Source: Ditylenchus dipsaci (Eukaryota > Nematoda > Chromadorea > Rhabditida > Anguinidae). From it: DNA of 64,000 bases. Of this stretch, positions 12,746 through 24,200 are shown piece after piece. Positions within the stretch are counted from its first letter, which is position 1; every line of letters begins with the position of its first letter. The notes beneath the pieces were generated by a model. It was not told where the DNA came from. It did no database searches and saw only the letters and a program-made list of their open reading frames with translations. The DNA lies in assembly GCA_004194705.1 (NCBI GenBank), contig SADC01001204.1, positions 1,984,001 to 2,048,000 on the forward strand, written 5' to 3'. The translations under genes were made by a program, and so were the position numbers.

Positions 12746-13418
12746 TGTGTCATACCATTCGCGGAAAACTCGACGAAAAAAGATCTTAAGTGGACCTCGA
12801 AAATCAGCCGTGTCTAAAATGTTAAAATTTAGAAGAATGCTTGCATAACGTCTTATAGAAAAAAATTACGTGCATGGACATCCGCTAATTTCGGAAGTAC
12901 AGTTTCGTGTTTGTGTCTGCACTCCACAAGATCCACAGTCCTGAGAACACTCAGTAGGACTGCTCCAACTAAAATATTGTAAAAATAAAAGATAACTTTT
13001 TTATAGTTTCACAAGAACATTAGGACTTGCCTTGACCACACACCTCCTGCGCAACATGTCCCATTGACCGCGTTCAGACTTAGAAATACGGAAAATGAAA
13101 AAACAATAATTGTTATTTTAAATATGCCCATTTTTTTAATGTTACTTTCTTATTAAAAGGTCCATATTTATAGTGCATTTTACGATCAGGAAGTTTTTTT
13201 GTTATCTCAGCTGACGTAAAAAGAAACTGCGAATATTTAGTCTAGAATGAAATTTCAAGAATAATTAAACAAAAGCAGTTTTTTATTTAGACTTTTTTTT
13301 GTTTTGGATAGACTTGGTTAAAGGAGAAGCTTTTGGCTTTTCTCAGAATATTTTACTTTTAAATCTATCTGCTCTTTTTTAAAATTATTCTGTTTTTAAT
13401 AATAATAATAAAAAAACC

Positions 13419-13863
13419 GGCTCTATATGTGTTCGTGGAACTCCCAAAAAAATTTTGCCTTGGTCCCCCTGTTGTTTTTTTTTCGTAATTTTTTGAAATT
13501 TGTGCCTTGGTCCCCCTGTTGATTTGTTTTGATATTTTTTTTCAAAAGTCTTAAAAAGTATCAAACAGCCAAAAACCTTTTTTAAAGTATGTGAGCCCTT
13601 GTCCATTTACTACGGTGGACAGAAAGGTGAACTTCCATTGAATTAGGAGTCGGCCGTAGTAAATGGACAAGGCTCACATACTGTTGTTTGATACTTTTTA
13701 AGACTTTGAAAAAAAATATCAAAACAAATCAACAGGGGGGACCAATATCAAAACAAATCAACAGGGGGGACCAAGGCACAAATTTCAAAAAATTACGAAA
13801 AAAAAAACAACAGGGGGACCAAGGCAAAATTTTTTTGGGAGTTCCACGAACACATATAGAGCC
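13419..13863. repeat. 446-bp hairpin, TTGGTCCCCCTGTTG family
   Basis: The ends are GGCTCTATATGTGTTCGTGG and its inverse. Both arms contain two inverted CCTTGGTCCCCCTGTTG blocks. The right arm has an extra in-place tandem copy of about 33 bp (AACAAATCAACAGGGGGGACC repeated), so the arms differ in length. The centre holds the inverted word GTCCATTTACTACGG. It lies just upstream of the copy B lectin start. Confidence 0.85.
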
Positions 13864-14580
13864 AAAAAACCTGTAATTTTAACACAGGATTATTGTTCAG
13901 CATTAAAGCTGAAAGTCGAAAGTGATTTGACAGGGTAAAGCTCGAAACGAAATGCTCTGCGCAATTTTGGAAACGGAAGCGAATGGCCTGGTGCTGAAAA
14001 TGGACCGAAGCTCAAGCGGCTGATCGAAAGGGAGGTGGCGCTCTGAAAGCTCTGAAGATGCTCGAGGCCGGATGTCCTCAAGTGCTGGAGAAGGTGCCGA
14101 AGCCCAGGCTAGTAAGCTTTTTGAGAGTTTGGTCGAGAACCCGGTACCGATAGTGGGCTTGAGGGTCTGGGACCCGGTAGTACCCGTGGGCAATTGAGAG
14201 TGATGAACGAAGGCGAAGTGTTTATGGTGCTAACCGAGAATGGGCCTGGTGATATGACCGAGGTAGAGTGAAGCTGATGGAAGGCATGGTGACCGATGTT
14301 AGATCCGGAGAATTTGGGCCGAAGAAGATGGCTGCTCTGGATGCCGAAGTCAAGCTGGATGATGGTGGTTCCGAAGCGCTCCTTAATTCCGCTGACTGGA
14401 TCCCCGCAGCTCATGCAGTAGACGATCCGACCTCTGGGGCTCAGCACGAAGATGGGTGGCCGTTTGCACAAGAAAGAAGAATTTCTAGTAGAATCCCATT
14501 GTAGTCATGTTGTTGTGCGTGTATTGGCAATAAATTGTTACTGGCGAAGCCTTGTGTGGACGGTGTAAAATAAACCTTAC
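13864..14580 (+). repeat. GC-rich repeated segment of unknown type (pairs with 16250-17040)
   Basis: A GC-rich island sharing ordered blocks with 16250-17040: CTGCGCAATTTTGGAAA, GCTGATMG, TGATGACCGAGGT-like text, then CCCGCAGCTCATGCAGTAGA, CCGACCTCTGG and CAAGAAAGAAGAA. An open frame at 14268-14504 (plus) carries the shared end. The blocks look like remnants of a dispersed element. No transposase, gag or reverse transcriptase motif was found. The 14581-14998 stretch that follows holds nothing recognisable. Confidence 0.5.
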
Positions 14581-14998
14581 TACTTTTAGAGTAAGAATTT
14601 GTACTCAAAACAAATTTTTTTGATGTTTGATAGGCTGTATAAAGACTGCTCTGGGTAATATTTTAAATTTGGCAGACAGGAATGACGAAGCATGCAAATC
14701 TTCTTCATACCTACTTATTAATATAAACCATTCCAAAGCTATTATGAATTTTATGGGAGCTTAATATAAGCCTCACCGTACCTTGATAGTGAAATTAATT
14801 TTGACCTGCCAAGCTGAGGTTGTTTCAATCCCTATTTTTTTAACTGAAGACTAATGTGAAATTAAGAACTGAAAAAATATCTATTTGTAGATCTTACAAA
14901 AATTATCGGTGGAAGATTTTTAGACCTGCTAATAAACTGACCTGTTATAATTTTACTATGAATAGACAACTGATCCACGAAGAATGGTGCGAATAAGT

Positions 14999-15276
14999 AC
15001 TAAGCCTTTAATAGAAACATTTTATTTTCTTTGCATGTTGTTTGGGATGACAAATCTTGTTACAACAAGTATTGCTCATACATAAATGGTTCCCCAGAAA
15101 ACAAAGACAATTTTAAAGCAGTCAATTGCACATTTCGCAAACAATTAAAGAAAAACATGGTTTTTGTGGAATCGGAGCCAGTTGGATTTTGTAAATTTCA
15201 GATCTTTAAAAGCAAAAAAGGATGTTGTAAAAGAATTAAATTTTGCAGACAGTTGTGCCATCGTAAGATGTGCTGA
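14999..15276 (+). CDS. Possible small Cys-rich coding stretch
   Basis: An open frame of about 90 codons whose first possible Met-side residues read HVVWDDKSCYNKYCSY. About ten cysteines are spread along it (CYNKYC, GFCKF, GCC, FCRQLC). It overlaps the 3' end of the copy C lectin on the other strand by some 40 bases. No signal peptide is visible, so if real it would be an internal or terminal exon of a secreted Cys-rich protein. The family is not recognised, and it may be fortuitous. Confidence 0.2.
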
Positions 15277-18200
15277 ATTCATCATCCCAAGTTGCAACTT
15301 GACTAGGAGCCGGTTTTAACCACTGGATTACATTTGGAGAGTTTGCAGGCATATTATCTGGCTGAGCTGGCCATTTTCCTTCTGGTGACCATGGATAGTT
15401 TCCTCTAGTTTTCCAGGGCTCAAGCAATGTGTTTCCATAGTCCACAGCAGTGTTATCCTGCCAAGCCAAGGAATTCACTGGTGCATAAGGCTCACCCGAG
15501 TATGCGTGATAGTCATTCCAATGTAATTTGCCATAGCTTTTGGATCTGCTTTGCCAGCTAGATCTAAATACTTTCAGTGATATTAAAACCGTTTAAATTA
15601 ATTAGAGCAAAAAATTAAATTAATTAGAGCAGAGATTGGATTTTGTCTATGTAATGTCAAAAATTGGACATTTCATCTTTTTTCAGACTACAGTCAAACC
15701 TCGATTTAGTGGCACCCCCCAAAAGTTCGTTCCCGCCTAGGGTCCGACACTTTTTTTAACCCAATTTGCAAAATATTTTATCGATTCTGTTATGACAGTG
15801 TGGTCGCAAATATCGTGAGGATTCCGATTTTGCCGATCGTTTTTTCAAAAGTAAACGAATTTTGGGTTAAAAAAGTGAAACCTCGATATAGTGGCACCTG
15901 TTTTCAAAAAAGGGGTGCCACTATATCGAGGTTTCACCTTTTTAACCCAAATTCGTTTACTTTTCAAAAAACGATCGGCAAAATCGGAATCCTCACGATA
16001 TTTGCGACCAGACTGTCATAACAGAATCGATAAAATATTTTGAAAATTGGGTTAAAAAAGTGTCGGACCCTAGGCGGGAACGAACTTTTGGGGTGCCACT
16101 AAATCGAGGTTTGACTGTATAACGAGGGGAGTTTTCGAAATTAACCGGAAAGGCGATAAGACCCGTTTGTTATAAGATTGGTCTTGCATCGAAATAATCT
16201 GAGCCATTGTTTCTGAAATCATTTCATCTTTGTTATCTAGAACCTAAAAAAAAGAATCTAGCTGCTCAAGACGATGCACTGCGCAATTTGGAAAATCGAG
16301 GAAGGATGCTGCCGGCTGATAGGTGGGACGATCGCAAGCCAGGTTGGGGAGATTTTTGGGATACCATGTCGGGGAAGCAGTATTAGAGACAAGTGGTTGG
16401 TGGCGATGACATCGTGACCAGTACGACCAATGTGATGACCGAGGTGCATGGCGGGCGCCCGGCTCGAGACCGCAGTTAAGTTGGTGCGTAGTGGAGATGT
16501 GAAAGGACCGGAAGAAAGCATTATGGCCGAGACTAGGGTTGGTCAATAGGCATATGCCCGAGCATGAAAAGAAGAAGAAAAAAAGTTACACAGAAAAGAA
16601 ATACACCCGAAGGGTGTATTTTGACTCAAAATTGACCCTTAAAATATGCCTCGGACACATGCGCGCAACAATACAGAAAAAAAGTACACCGGAAGGGTGT
16701 ATTTTGACTAAAGTTGAATTGGAATTGAATTGGGAATATGCCCATTGGCCAATTCTAGCCGAGACAGACGTGATGAAGAGAACTTGCTGTGGTTTGGACG
16801 TCAAGATGAAGGTAGCTCCGGCTCCAAGTCGAACTTGGTGGTCGTGTTGGCAAATCGCTTCTTCACGCTGGTGACTTGACCCCGCAGCTCATGCAGTAGA
16901 TAAACCGACCTCTGGAGGCTCAGAACTGAGGTCGCTATTCAGCACAAACAAGAAGAAGAAATATGAGAATCCACGAAGAATCGTCGTATGTCTTGTGGCT
17001 GTGTTCTAACAATGTAGGCTTGTGTGAGCTTTGCACCAAGAAACCTACAGTTCTTTAGCAAACCAAATCACCCTCCGTTTACAAAATTTTATCTAAAAAA
17101 ACTCTTTACATTAATCTTTACAAACCTGCAACAAACTCATTTTCCTCCTTGGTGTGAATTGAAGTTACCTTGCATCTAAAGCAGCACATGCATCTTGAAA
17201 CTGTTTTGCTGTGGCTTTGCCATTATTTCCCATGGTCTTAGCAGAAAGGGCCTTAAAGGTTGTCGAATGTCATCGTGTATTTGTTATTTTCATATAATGT
17301 AGCTTACAATATAACAATGTCCTTGAAACAATGTAAAATTTTTAGGACAACTCGGTAGCGGGTCAGTTGGCGGAGCAGTACATGGCGTATCAGAATTATC
17401 CTAAAAGTATCACAATCACCATATATTTTCTAATAAGTTACCGTATTTTCTCTATTTATTACCCCCTCTAATAATTACCCCTCTCTATTAATTACCCCTC
17501 ATAGGCACCCTGTATCTCAGCTCAAAAAAATTATTTTGCAAACCTGTTTTGTGCGTTTTCTTAATCACCACGATATTAGTTGATTCTACTTTTTAGATTT
17601 TGGTTAAGCACCCAAAAATTTCAAATTTTTTTTTCGATTTTTTGGTTATTGAAAAATAAGGGTAATATTTAAATCTGCCCCTAATTGCTGAAAAATGCCC
17701 TCTAATTTCGGGGAAAATGCCCCCTAATTTGAATTGCCCCTAATTTTTCTCTCTCATCGTTTTTAGTCAAAATTTCGCGGGAATTTAAATTTTTCAGTCA
17801 AAAAATAGTATATACCAACGACCGGATACACATTATGACCGGGTACAACGACCGTGTACAGCGCCAAATTTTGCCTTGGTCCCCCTGTTAATTTTTTAAA
17901 ATTTTTCTCGATTTTTTAATTTTTTTGCGCACTTAGACTTAGGCTTAGGCAAGGGTAGGCCAGCGCTCGTTAGGACGGACTCAAACGTGTGATTTAAGCA
18001 TACTTTTTAAACTTTTACAAGAAAAGTGTACCCGGTCGTAGGGCAGTCTCAAAAAATAACTTGCATTGGTCATAATCCCACTCCGTAATGGCCAGAAGCC
18101 CCTGAAAGTTGGTTTTTCGGGGGTTTGCTAAAGGGGGAGTAAACTTTCTGCGAAAATTCGGTTGAGCACATCAGAATTCTGGTCCGATCGGCTGAATCAC

Positions 18201-21200
18201 TCAGAATTTTATGCGGAACTGGTCAAAACCACCATAAACCTGAAATTTTCGAGTGATTAAGCCAAGCGGACCGGAATTCTGATGTGCTCAATCGAGTTTT
18301 CGCAGAAATTTCACTCCACCTTTAGTAATCACCCAAAAACTAACTTTCAGGAGCTTCTGGTCCTTCCGGAGTGGGATTCTGACCAATCCAAGTTATTTTT
18401 TGACTGAAAAATTTAAATTCCCGCGAAATTTTGACTAAAAACGATGAGAGAGAAAAATTAGGGGGCATTTTTCAGTAATTAGGGGGTAAAATTAAATACC
18501 ACCCGAAAAATAATTACCCCGGGCCCGGGTTTCAAAAACCGAATTTGTGTTCATTAGAGAATTTTGCGCGAAATCGAAAAATTCAAAAAAGCAGTGATCA
18601 TCAATCAGTTTTTTCTTTTGATCTATATTGCTTTTTTTGTAGTATTTTTCAGTTTTGTGTCTAAGTTAGTACTAGGAAGATTCCTTGTTTTTCCAGCTTT
18701 CCAATGAGCCATCACTTTCCAACAAAAGATAACAAATTCGGTGGTTAAAAAAGGTTCTAATGAAAAAAGTACTTCAAAAATTTACTGAGTTGAGTCTTAA
18801 AACTGCATTGAACCGCTGCTTTCTGATACAAGCCTGCTAAAAAAAAAGTTGCTAACGTGATAGCCGATGAATTTTTACGTATGCAAGTGCAATATCGCTC
18901 GAATTTATACGCAATTTGGAATTTTCATACGGAGAGAAGTAAAAAATTGATATTTTTACGTCAAAAACCGGGCTTTTTCGGCTAAAATTAGTTCTTAGTA
19001 TCGAAATTTACCAATTTATACAAAAGCCAACTAGGATCTTGGAGTATAGATTGTGGGCTACATTTTGGTATATAGGGTGTACAAAAAAGTTCGTGGTTTT
19101 AGATTTTTGACCGTGGTAAAAATTTTATTAAAATTTTTTTGTGTTCGAGGACATCAACATGGTTTATACTAGGCGTCAAACACAAGTTGAGTGCATCGAA
19201 AAACTCCGAAAATCAAAGAAGACAAATGCAACAGCAGCTTCAGCAGAAGCAACGAAAGCTAAATAAGAGTATAAGAAGTCTAAATCTCTTCGAGGAAAGA
19301 ATGCGAGAAACGCAAGAATGGGTGTGGTTTCCGTATATATTGAGGATTTATTCCTATTTTAAAACACTTCAGCGAAGAAAAAAAAAGCATCAGCAAAAGA
19401 GGTGGTACTTCTACTCAGCTGAAGATTCTATTCGGAAAGGTCAGTTCGAAGCGCAGTCAACGTCCAGTAGCCGAGTCAATTCTTCACGCTGTATGTGTTT
19501 TACTTCCTTATATTTGCTTCCATTTTGAAGCGATATGTTTTCAGGATGGATATGGATATCCATGTAGACTGTCTCCTGCAGAAAAATTTGGATGCTTTCC
19601 GTTCGACGCACCAAATCCTCAGAGGAACGCTTTTAAAGTCGCTTGTGCTTAGGTGTCTTCAAAACGTGGTTCGTCTTTGATTTTAGCCTTATAAACTTTT
19701 ATTGATCTGTGTTTAGTTATCGGAATAAAGCCAAAGTGCTGGAAAATTAAGGTTTATTGTAGCGTCAACCAAGGCAACGAGCGACGAATTGGTGCGATTC
19801 AATTTATCGGAATAGGCGGTATTTTACCCATGTCATTTTTACCTTCCTATTAACATTATATTTATACAGGACTTATGTGACCTCTAAGGATCTGATGTAC
19901 CTCTGGTTCATGTGATGATAAAACTTCCTTTGCTTGGAAAGATCGCCCCACGCTAACCAGCTCTGGAAGCGCTAAATTCTTGCTTTGATTTCCGGAAGAA
20001 CTTGTTCGTAACTCAGCTAGACACGACTTTGAAAAGATATTCTGCTGAAAATCATCCAATGTTCTTTTTTGAGAAATGTATTGTATGGCATGGAAATTGT
20101 CTGCGAGCATGTTGAAGGTACATTGGAAATAAAAAAATTCGGTTCGTGAATATTTATCGTTCTCTACAGAGACTGTAGAAGAGCATGCCTGTGAAAAATG
20201 ATTATTGAGTACTGGTAGGCATGGCCCTTTAAAGCACCATGGTTTTTGCGCGCAGCGGAACACGCAAAATTTGAATTGGCAGGGACGCTTATCTTTCGTC
20301 TATCAGTGTGCTCTTTCGAGACATCCGTTCCCAAACTTTTAAAAATCTAAATTGTATTCAAAAAAATAAAAGTTACTCTGAAATTCTTGGCGTTTTGTTT
20401 GTATTTGACTGAACACGAATTTGGTTTTTGAAGGCATAAACTGATTGACATGACCCCTCAAATAACCCCCCCCCCCCACCAAATAACCCCCCTCAAATAA
20501 CCCCCCCCCCACCAAATAACCCGGGTTATTTAAGGGGGTTATTTGAGGGGGTTATTTGAGGGGGGTTATTTGGGGTATGTTTTTCAAGGTATATTTTGTC
20601 TTGAAAGGAAGTCATGTTATTTCGATATTTTGACCTGTTTTTCGTCCCTTATGCACCTGGAGGGCAGGTATCAACCCAAAAAGGTATCATCTTGGAGTAG
20701 ACAAAAATATTCGATTGTAGGAAAACTAAAATCTAACCATTGGTATTTCACCCAGAATAGGGAGCTGAACACGGTTTGATAACACCGAAACAGCAAATTT
20801 ATAATCCAAAACCTCAATACTAACGTACTTTTCTTTTTGAACACGAATTTAGTTAATTTAGCTAATATATATTGAATAATATTTTCCTCGAACCATTCTC
20901 GGCCCCAAATATCCCAGGTACCCTGGAAAGTACTCATCCTTGGGTACCTAATTCTCCTCCATGTAATTACTCCACTGAAGCTATCATGCAGACTGAGAGT
21001 AAAATTTTTTACTTTTTCGGGTTCCAAAACCTGTTTTCTGGACTAATTTGGACATGCTGAAGATGGTTTAATAGGGGCTAAATGCCGTTTGTATAGCATT
21101 TCTTGAGTTTCGGTAAAATCGATTATTTCCCAATACTAAAAAATACCATGCAAATCCTTACTTAACTATTATGAAAACATCTTCAGCATGTCCAAATTAG

Positions 21201-24200
21201 TCCAGAAAACAGGTTTTGGAAGATGAAAACGGTAAAAAGTTTTTTTGTTCCAAGTGGACGACCACTTGGTTTTGTTGGCGCACGGATTACCCAGTGTAAC
21301 TGAAGTTGGATCATAGAAAAACATTTTAAATTTAAAAATCTCATTTCAAGACGAAAATATTACTACCCGGGTACCGCTACACTGCATGAATTCCCCAACC
21401 TGTGTACGACCTGGCTACAACCAAACCAAGTGGTGGTCCACTTGGATCAGAAAAAATTTACGTTCTTCATGTTCCAAAACCGGTTTTTTCGACTAATTCG
21501 GGTATGCTGAAGATGGTTTGATAGTAGTAAAACGCCGCTTTTTCGGGGATTTCTTGAGTTTTTCGTAAAATCAAGTTTTGGTAAAACCAATTATGTCCGA
21601 ATACTCAAAAAATACCCGAGAAAACGGAGTTTTACCATTATCAAACCATCTTCAGCATGCCGAATTAGTCGGGCAAAGTGGTTCTCAAACCTAAAAAAAG
21701 TAAAACAAAATCGCTCCAAACCAAGTGGATGACCACTTGGTTGGTTGGTTGAGACTAAAAAATTTCAATTCCTGCAAAATTTTCACTGAACATGAAGGTA
21801 AAAAAACTCATTGGATACACTGAAAGTGAGAGTAAAAGTAAGACTGAGAGGCGATTTTTCCTGTTGGATACACGAAAGTGAGACATGAGAGTACACGAGA
21901 GTGAGAGTTCGAGTCAGAGTGAGAGTGAAAGGGTAATCCACTAATTTGATACCGAGCTTCAGGGTAGATACCTACCTACCTTCCAGGTGGATAAGGGACG
22001 TGAAACTGGTCAAAATATCGAAATGACATGACTTCCTTCAAGACAAAATATACCTTGAAAAACATACCCCAAATAACCCCCTCAAATAACCCCCTCAAAT
22101 AACCCCCTTAAATAACCCGGGTTATTTGGTGGGGGGTTATTTGAGGGGGGTTATTTGAGGGGGGTTATTTGGTGGGGGGGGGGTTATTGGGGGTATTTAC
22201 GAAACTGATTTGGTTTGCGAAAAGGCTGAAATATGCCACGAAAAAGATTATTTCTGCCACGAAAAACGACATACCACGAAAAAGCGGAAATCTCCCACGA
22301 AAAAGCTGAAATGTACCACGAAAAAGCTGAATTGTGCCACGAAAAAAAAGTTATGCCTTTTTCTGTCCAAGACCAACCAAATTTTGCAATATTTTGCAAG
22401 AATTCAAATTTTTTAATCATGAAATAACTTGGACCCCTCAGAATCCCACCCCGGAATGGCCAGAAGCCCCTGAAAGTTGGTTTTTGGGGTTTACTAACGG
22501 GGGAGTAAACTTTTGCGAAAATTCGATTGAGCGGATGAGAATCCCGGTCCGATCGGCTGAATCACTCAGAATTCCACCCTGAACCACTCAAAACCACCAT
22601 AAACCTGGGATTCTGAGCGATTAAGCCGGTCGGACCGGAATTCTGACCCGTCCAATCGAATTTTCGCAAAAAGTTTACTCCCCCTTTAGTAAACCCCCAA
22701 AAAACCAACTTTCAGGGGCTTCTGGCCATTCGGGGTGGGATTCTGAGGGGTCCAAGTTATTTCATGATTAAAAAATTTGAATTCTTCAAAATATTGCAAA
22801 ATTTGGTTGGTCTTGGACAGAAAAAGGCATAAATTTTTTTTTCGTGGCACTATTCAGCTTTTTCGTGGTACATTTCAGCTTTTTCGTGGCAGATTTCCGC
22901 TTTTTCGTGGTATGTCGTTTTTCGTGGCAGAAATAATCTTTTTAGTGGCATATTTCAGCCTTTTCGCAAACCAAATCAGTATGAGCCGTTTTTGAAACCC
23001 CGTGCGGGCAGTGTTTCAAAAATCACACTATCACACTTGTGTCACACTAACTTCATTTACCCTTTCTCATTAATTTTCTTTTCGTATTTCGGATATTTTC
23101 CTACCGTTTTGTAGCTGGGATAATTCTCTATCGATTTACAGGTCAAATATTTCGGTAGAATTCAAATGCGACAATTCCACATCATAATCACACTAAAAAT
23201 CACACTTTGTGACAAAAAGTGTGATTTTAAAGTCACACTTGGCGTAATTTTGCTAAGTGCGCAAAAAAATTAAAAAATCGAGAAAAATTTTAAAAAATTA
23301 ACAGGGGGGACCAAGGCAAAATTTGGCGCAATTTGTAATTTATCTCTAACCAGACTGTTTGACAACTGAATCGATAGAGAAATATCTCAGCTACAAATTG
23401 GTACAAAAATATTGAGCATACGAAAAAAATTTTTTGAGAAAAAGGTAGGTGAAGTTAGTGTGACCCAAAGTGTGAGGTGTGATTTTTGAAAACACTGGTG
23501 CGGGGTAATTAATAGAGAAAATACGGTACTTGAATTCTTGGCATTGTGTTTTTGTAATTTTGGCGCATTTGGGCCCTCGCGTTTGAGCCACCGCATTTAG
23601 GTCCCAATTCAAAAAAAAATATATATCCTTGACAAAACCTCGCTAAATTCATCCTACGGTAAATATTTCCTACAATAAATTTATCCTCAGGTATTTTCAT
23701 CGTTGAGATTGCAGGTTAGAATCCTGCTGGTTGCAGACTTTTTTCTTGACTACTTATAAAAGTAAAATGTTTTTAAAGCAGGGTTCGTAATCGTCCTTTT
23801 GAAAAGATTTGTTCTTTTTTCGGGACCCAAAATCTTTTTTATTTTTCAAGTTTTTAGTCAAAATCTTTTTTATTTTTCAAGTTTTTAGTCAAAATCTTTT
23901 TTTTCGCTACAAAATAGCAATAATTAGTGAACTTTAGTAAAATTGGATTCGTAAACTTTAGGCTGAGCATGAAAACAACTTGTATCCAGCCTTAAAGCGT
24001 ATGAAGGGGTAGGGAAACCGCTTGTATCCACCCTGAAAAGGCATACTTCTATAAAAATGTGAAAATAATAAAACCATAGTCTCCTACTTAAAAACATGCG
24101 CTAAAGATGGTTCGACGATTACGAAAAAGTGATTTTATTAACGAAAACGCCAGTACCTAGTAAGGTAGTCCTTGAATTTCCTGCAAATTGCTATAACCAG

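Larger units (their letters stand above)
9288..13131 (-). pseudogene. Secreted thrombospondin-like/C-type lectin gene (copy B), frameshifted last exon
   Basis: Six exons were traced with consistent phases. 13131-13031: start codon and signal peptide (MGIFKITIIVFSFSVFLS). 12968-12870: a thrombospondin-1-like module (WSSPTECSQDCGSCG). 11952-11838: a Cys-rich linker (RCNDVPC, SCC, KKIVCAE). 10015-9911: CTLD start (CSTNWTLFQNHCY). 9795-9672: ALNATVVSIHSKAENTFVAG. 9613-9288: CTLD long loop and end, finishing GTTVCKK-stop. The first intron uses a GC donor (AG|GCAAGT). QPDN and WDD, the usual Ca2+-site segments, remain. The product would be an extracellular carbohydrate-recognition protein. Exon 6 needs three frame changes (near VDYAN, PWSPKGKW and LQWLS). 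The introns hold several hairpin elements. Confidence 0.85.
17439..23528. repeat. 6-kb nest of hairpin elements inside a lectin intron
   Basis: The outer ends are TACCGTATTTTCTCTATTTA / TTAATAGAGAAAATACGGTA, followed inward by the word TAATTACCCCC in both arms. Further nested inverted pairs: GCGCCAAATTTTGCCTTGGTC-type arms at 17865-17940 and 23255-23335; 17690-18490 arms around AAAAACGATGAGAGAGAAA; a core at 18045-18410; the AAATAACCCCCC element at 20465-22195; the CCACGAAAAAGC element at 22207-22980 with its own core at 22425-22770. The layers look like successive insertions into one another. Its position between two in-phase lectin exons shows that it expanded an intron. Confidence 0.75.

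Noticed and set aside
17938..17955. TTAGGC telomere-like repeat
   Set aside because: Only two adjacent partial units, within a known dispersed repeat block.
22201..22350. CRISPR-like regular repeats (CCACGAAAAAGC units)
   Set aside because: Units are contiguous minisatellite words in transposon arms, inverted at the other end, in a eukaryotic context.
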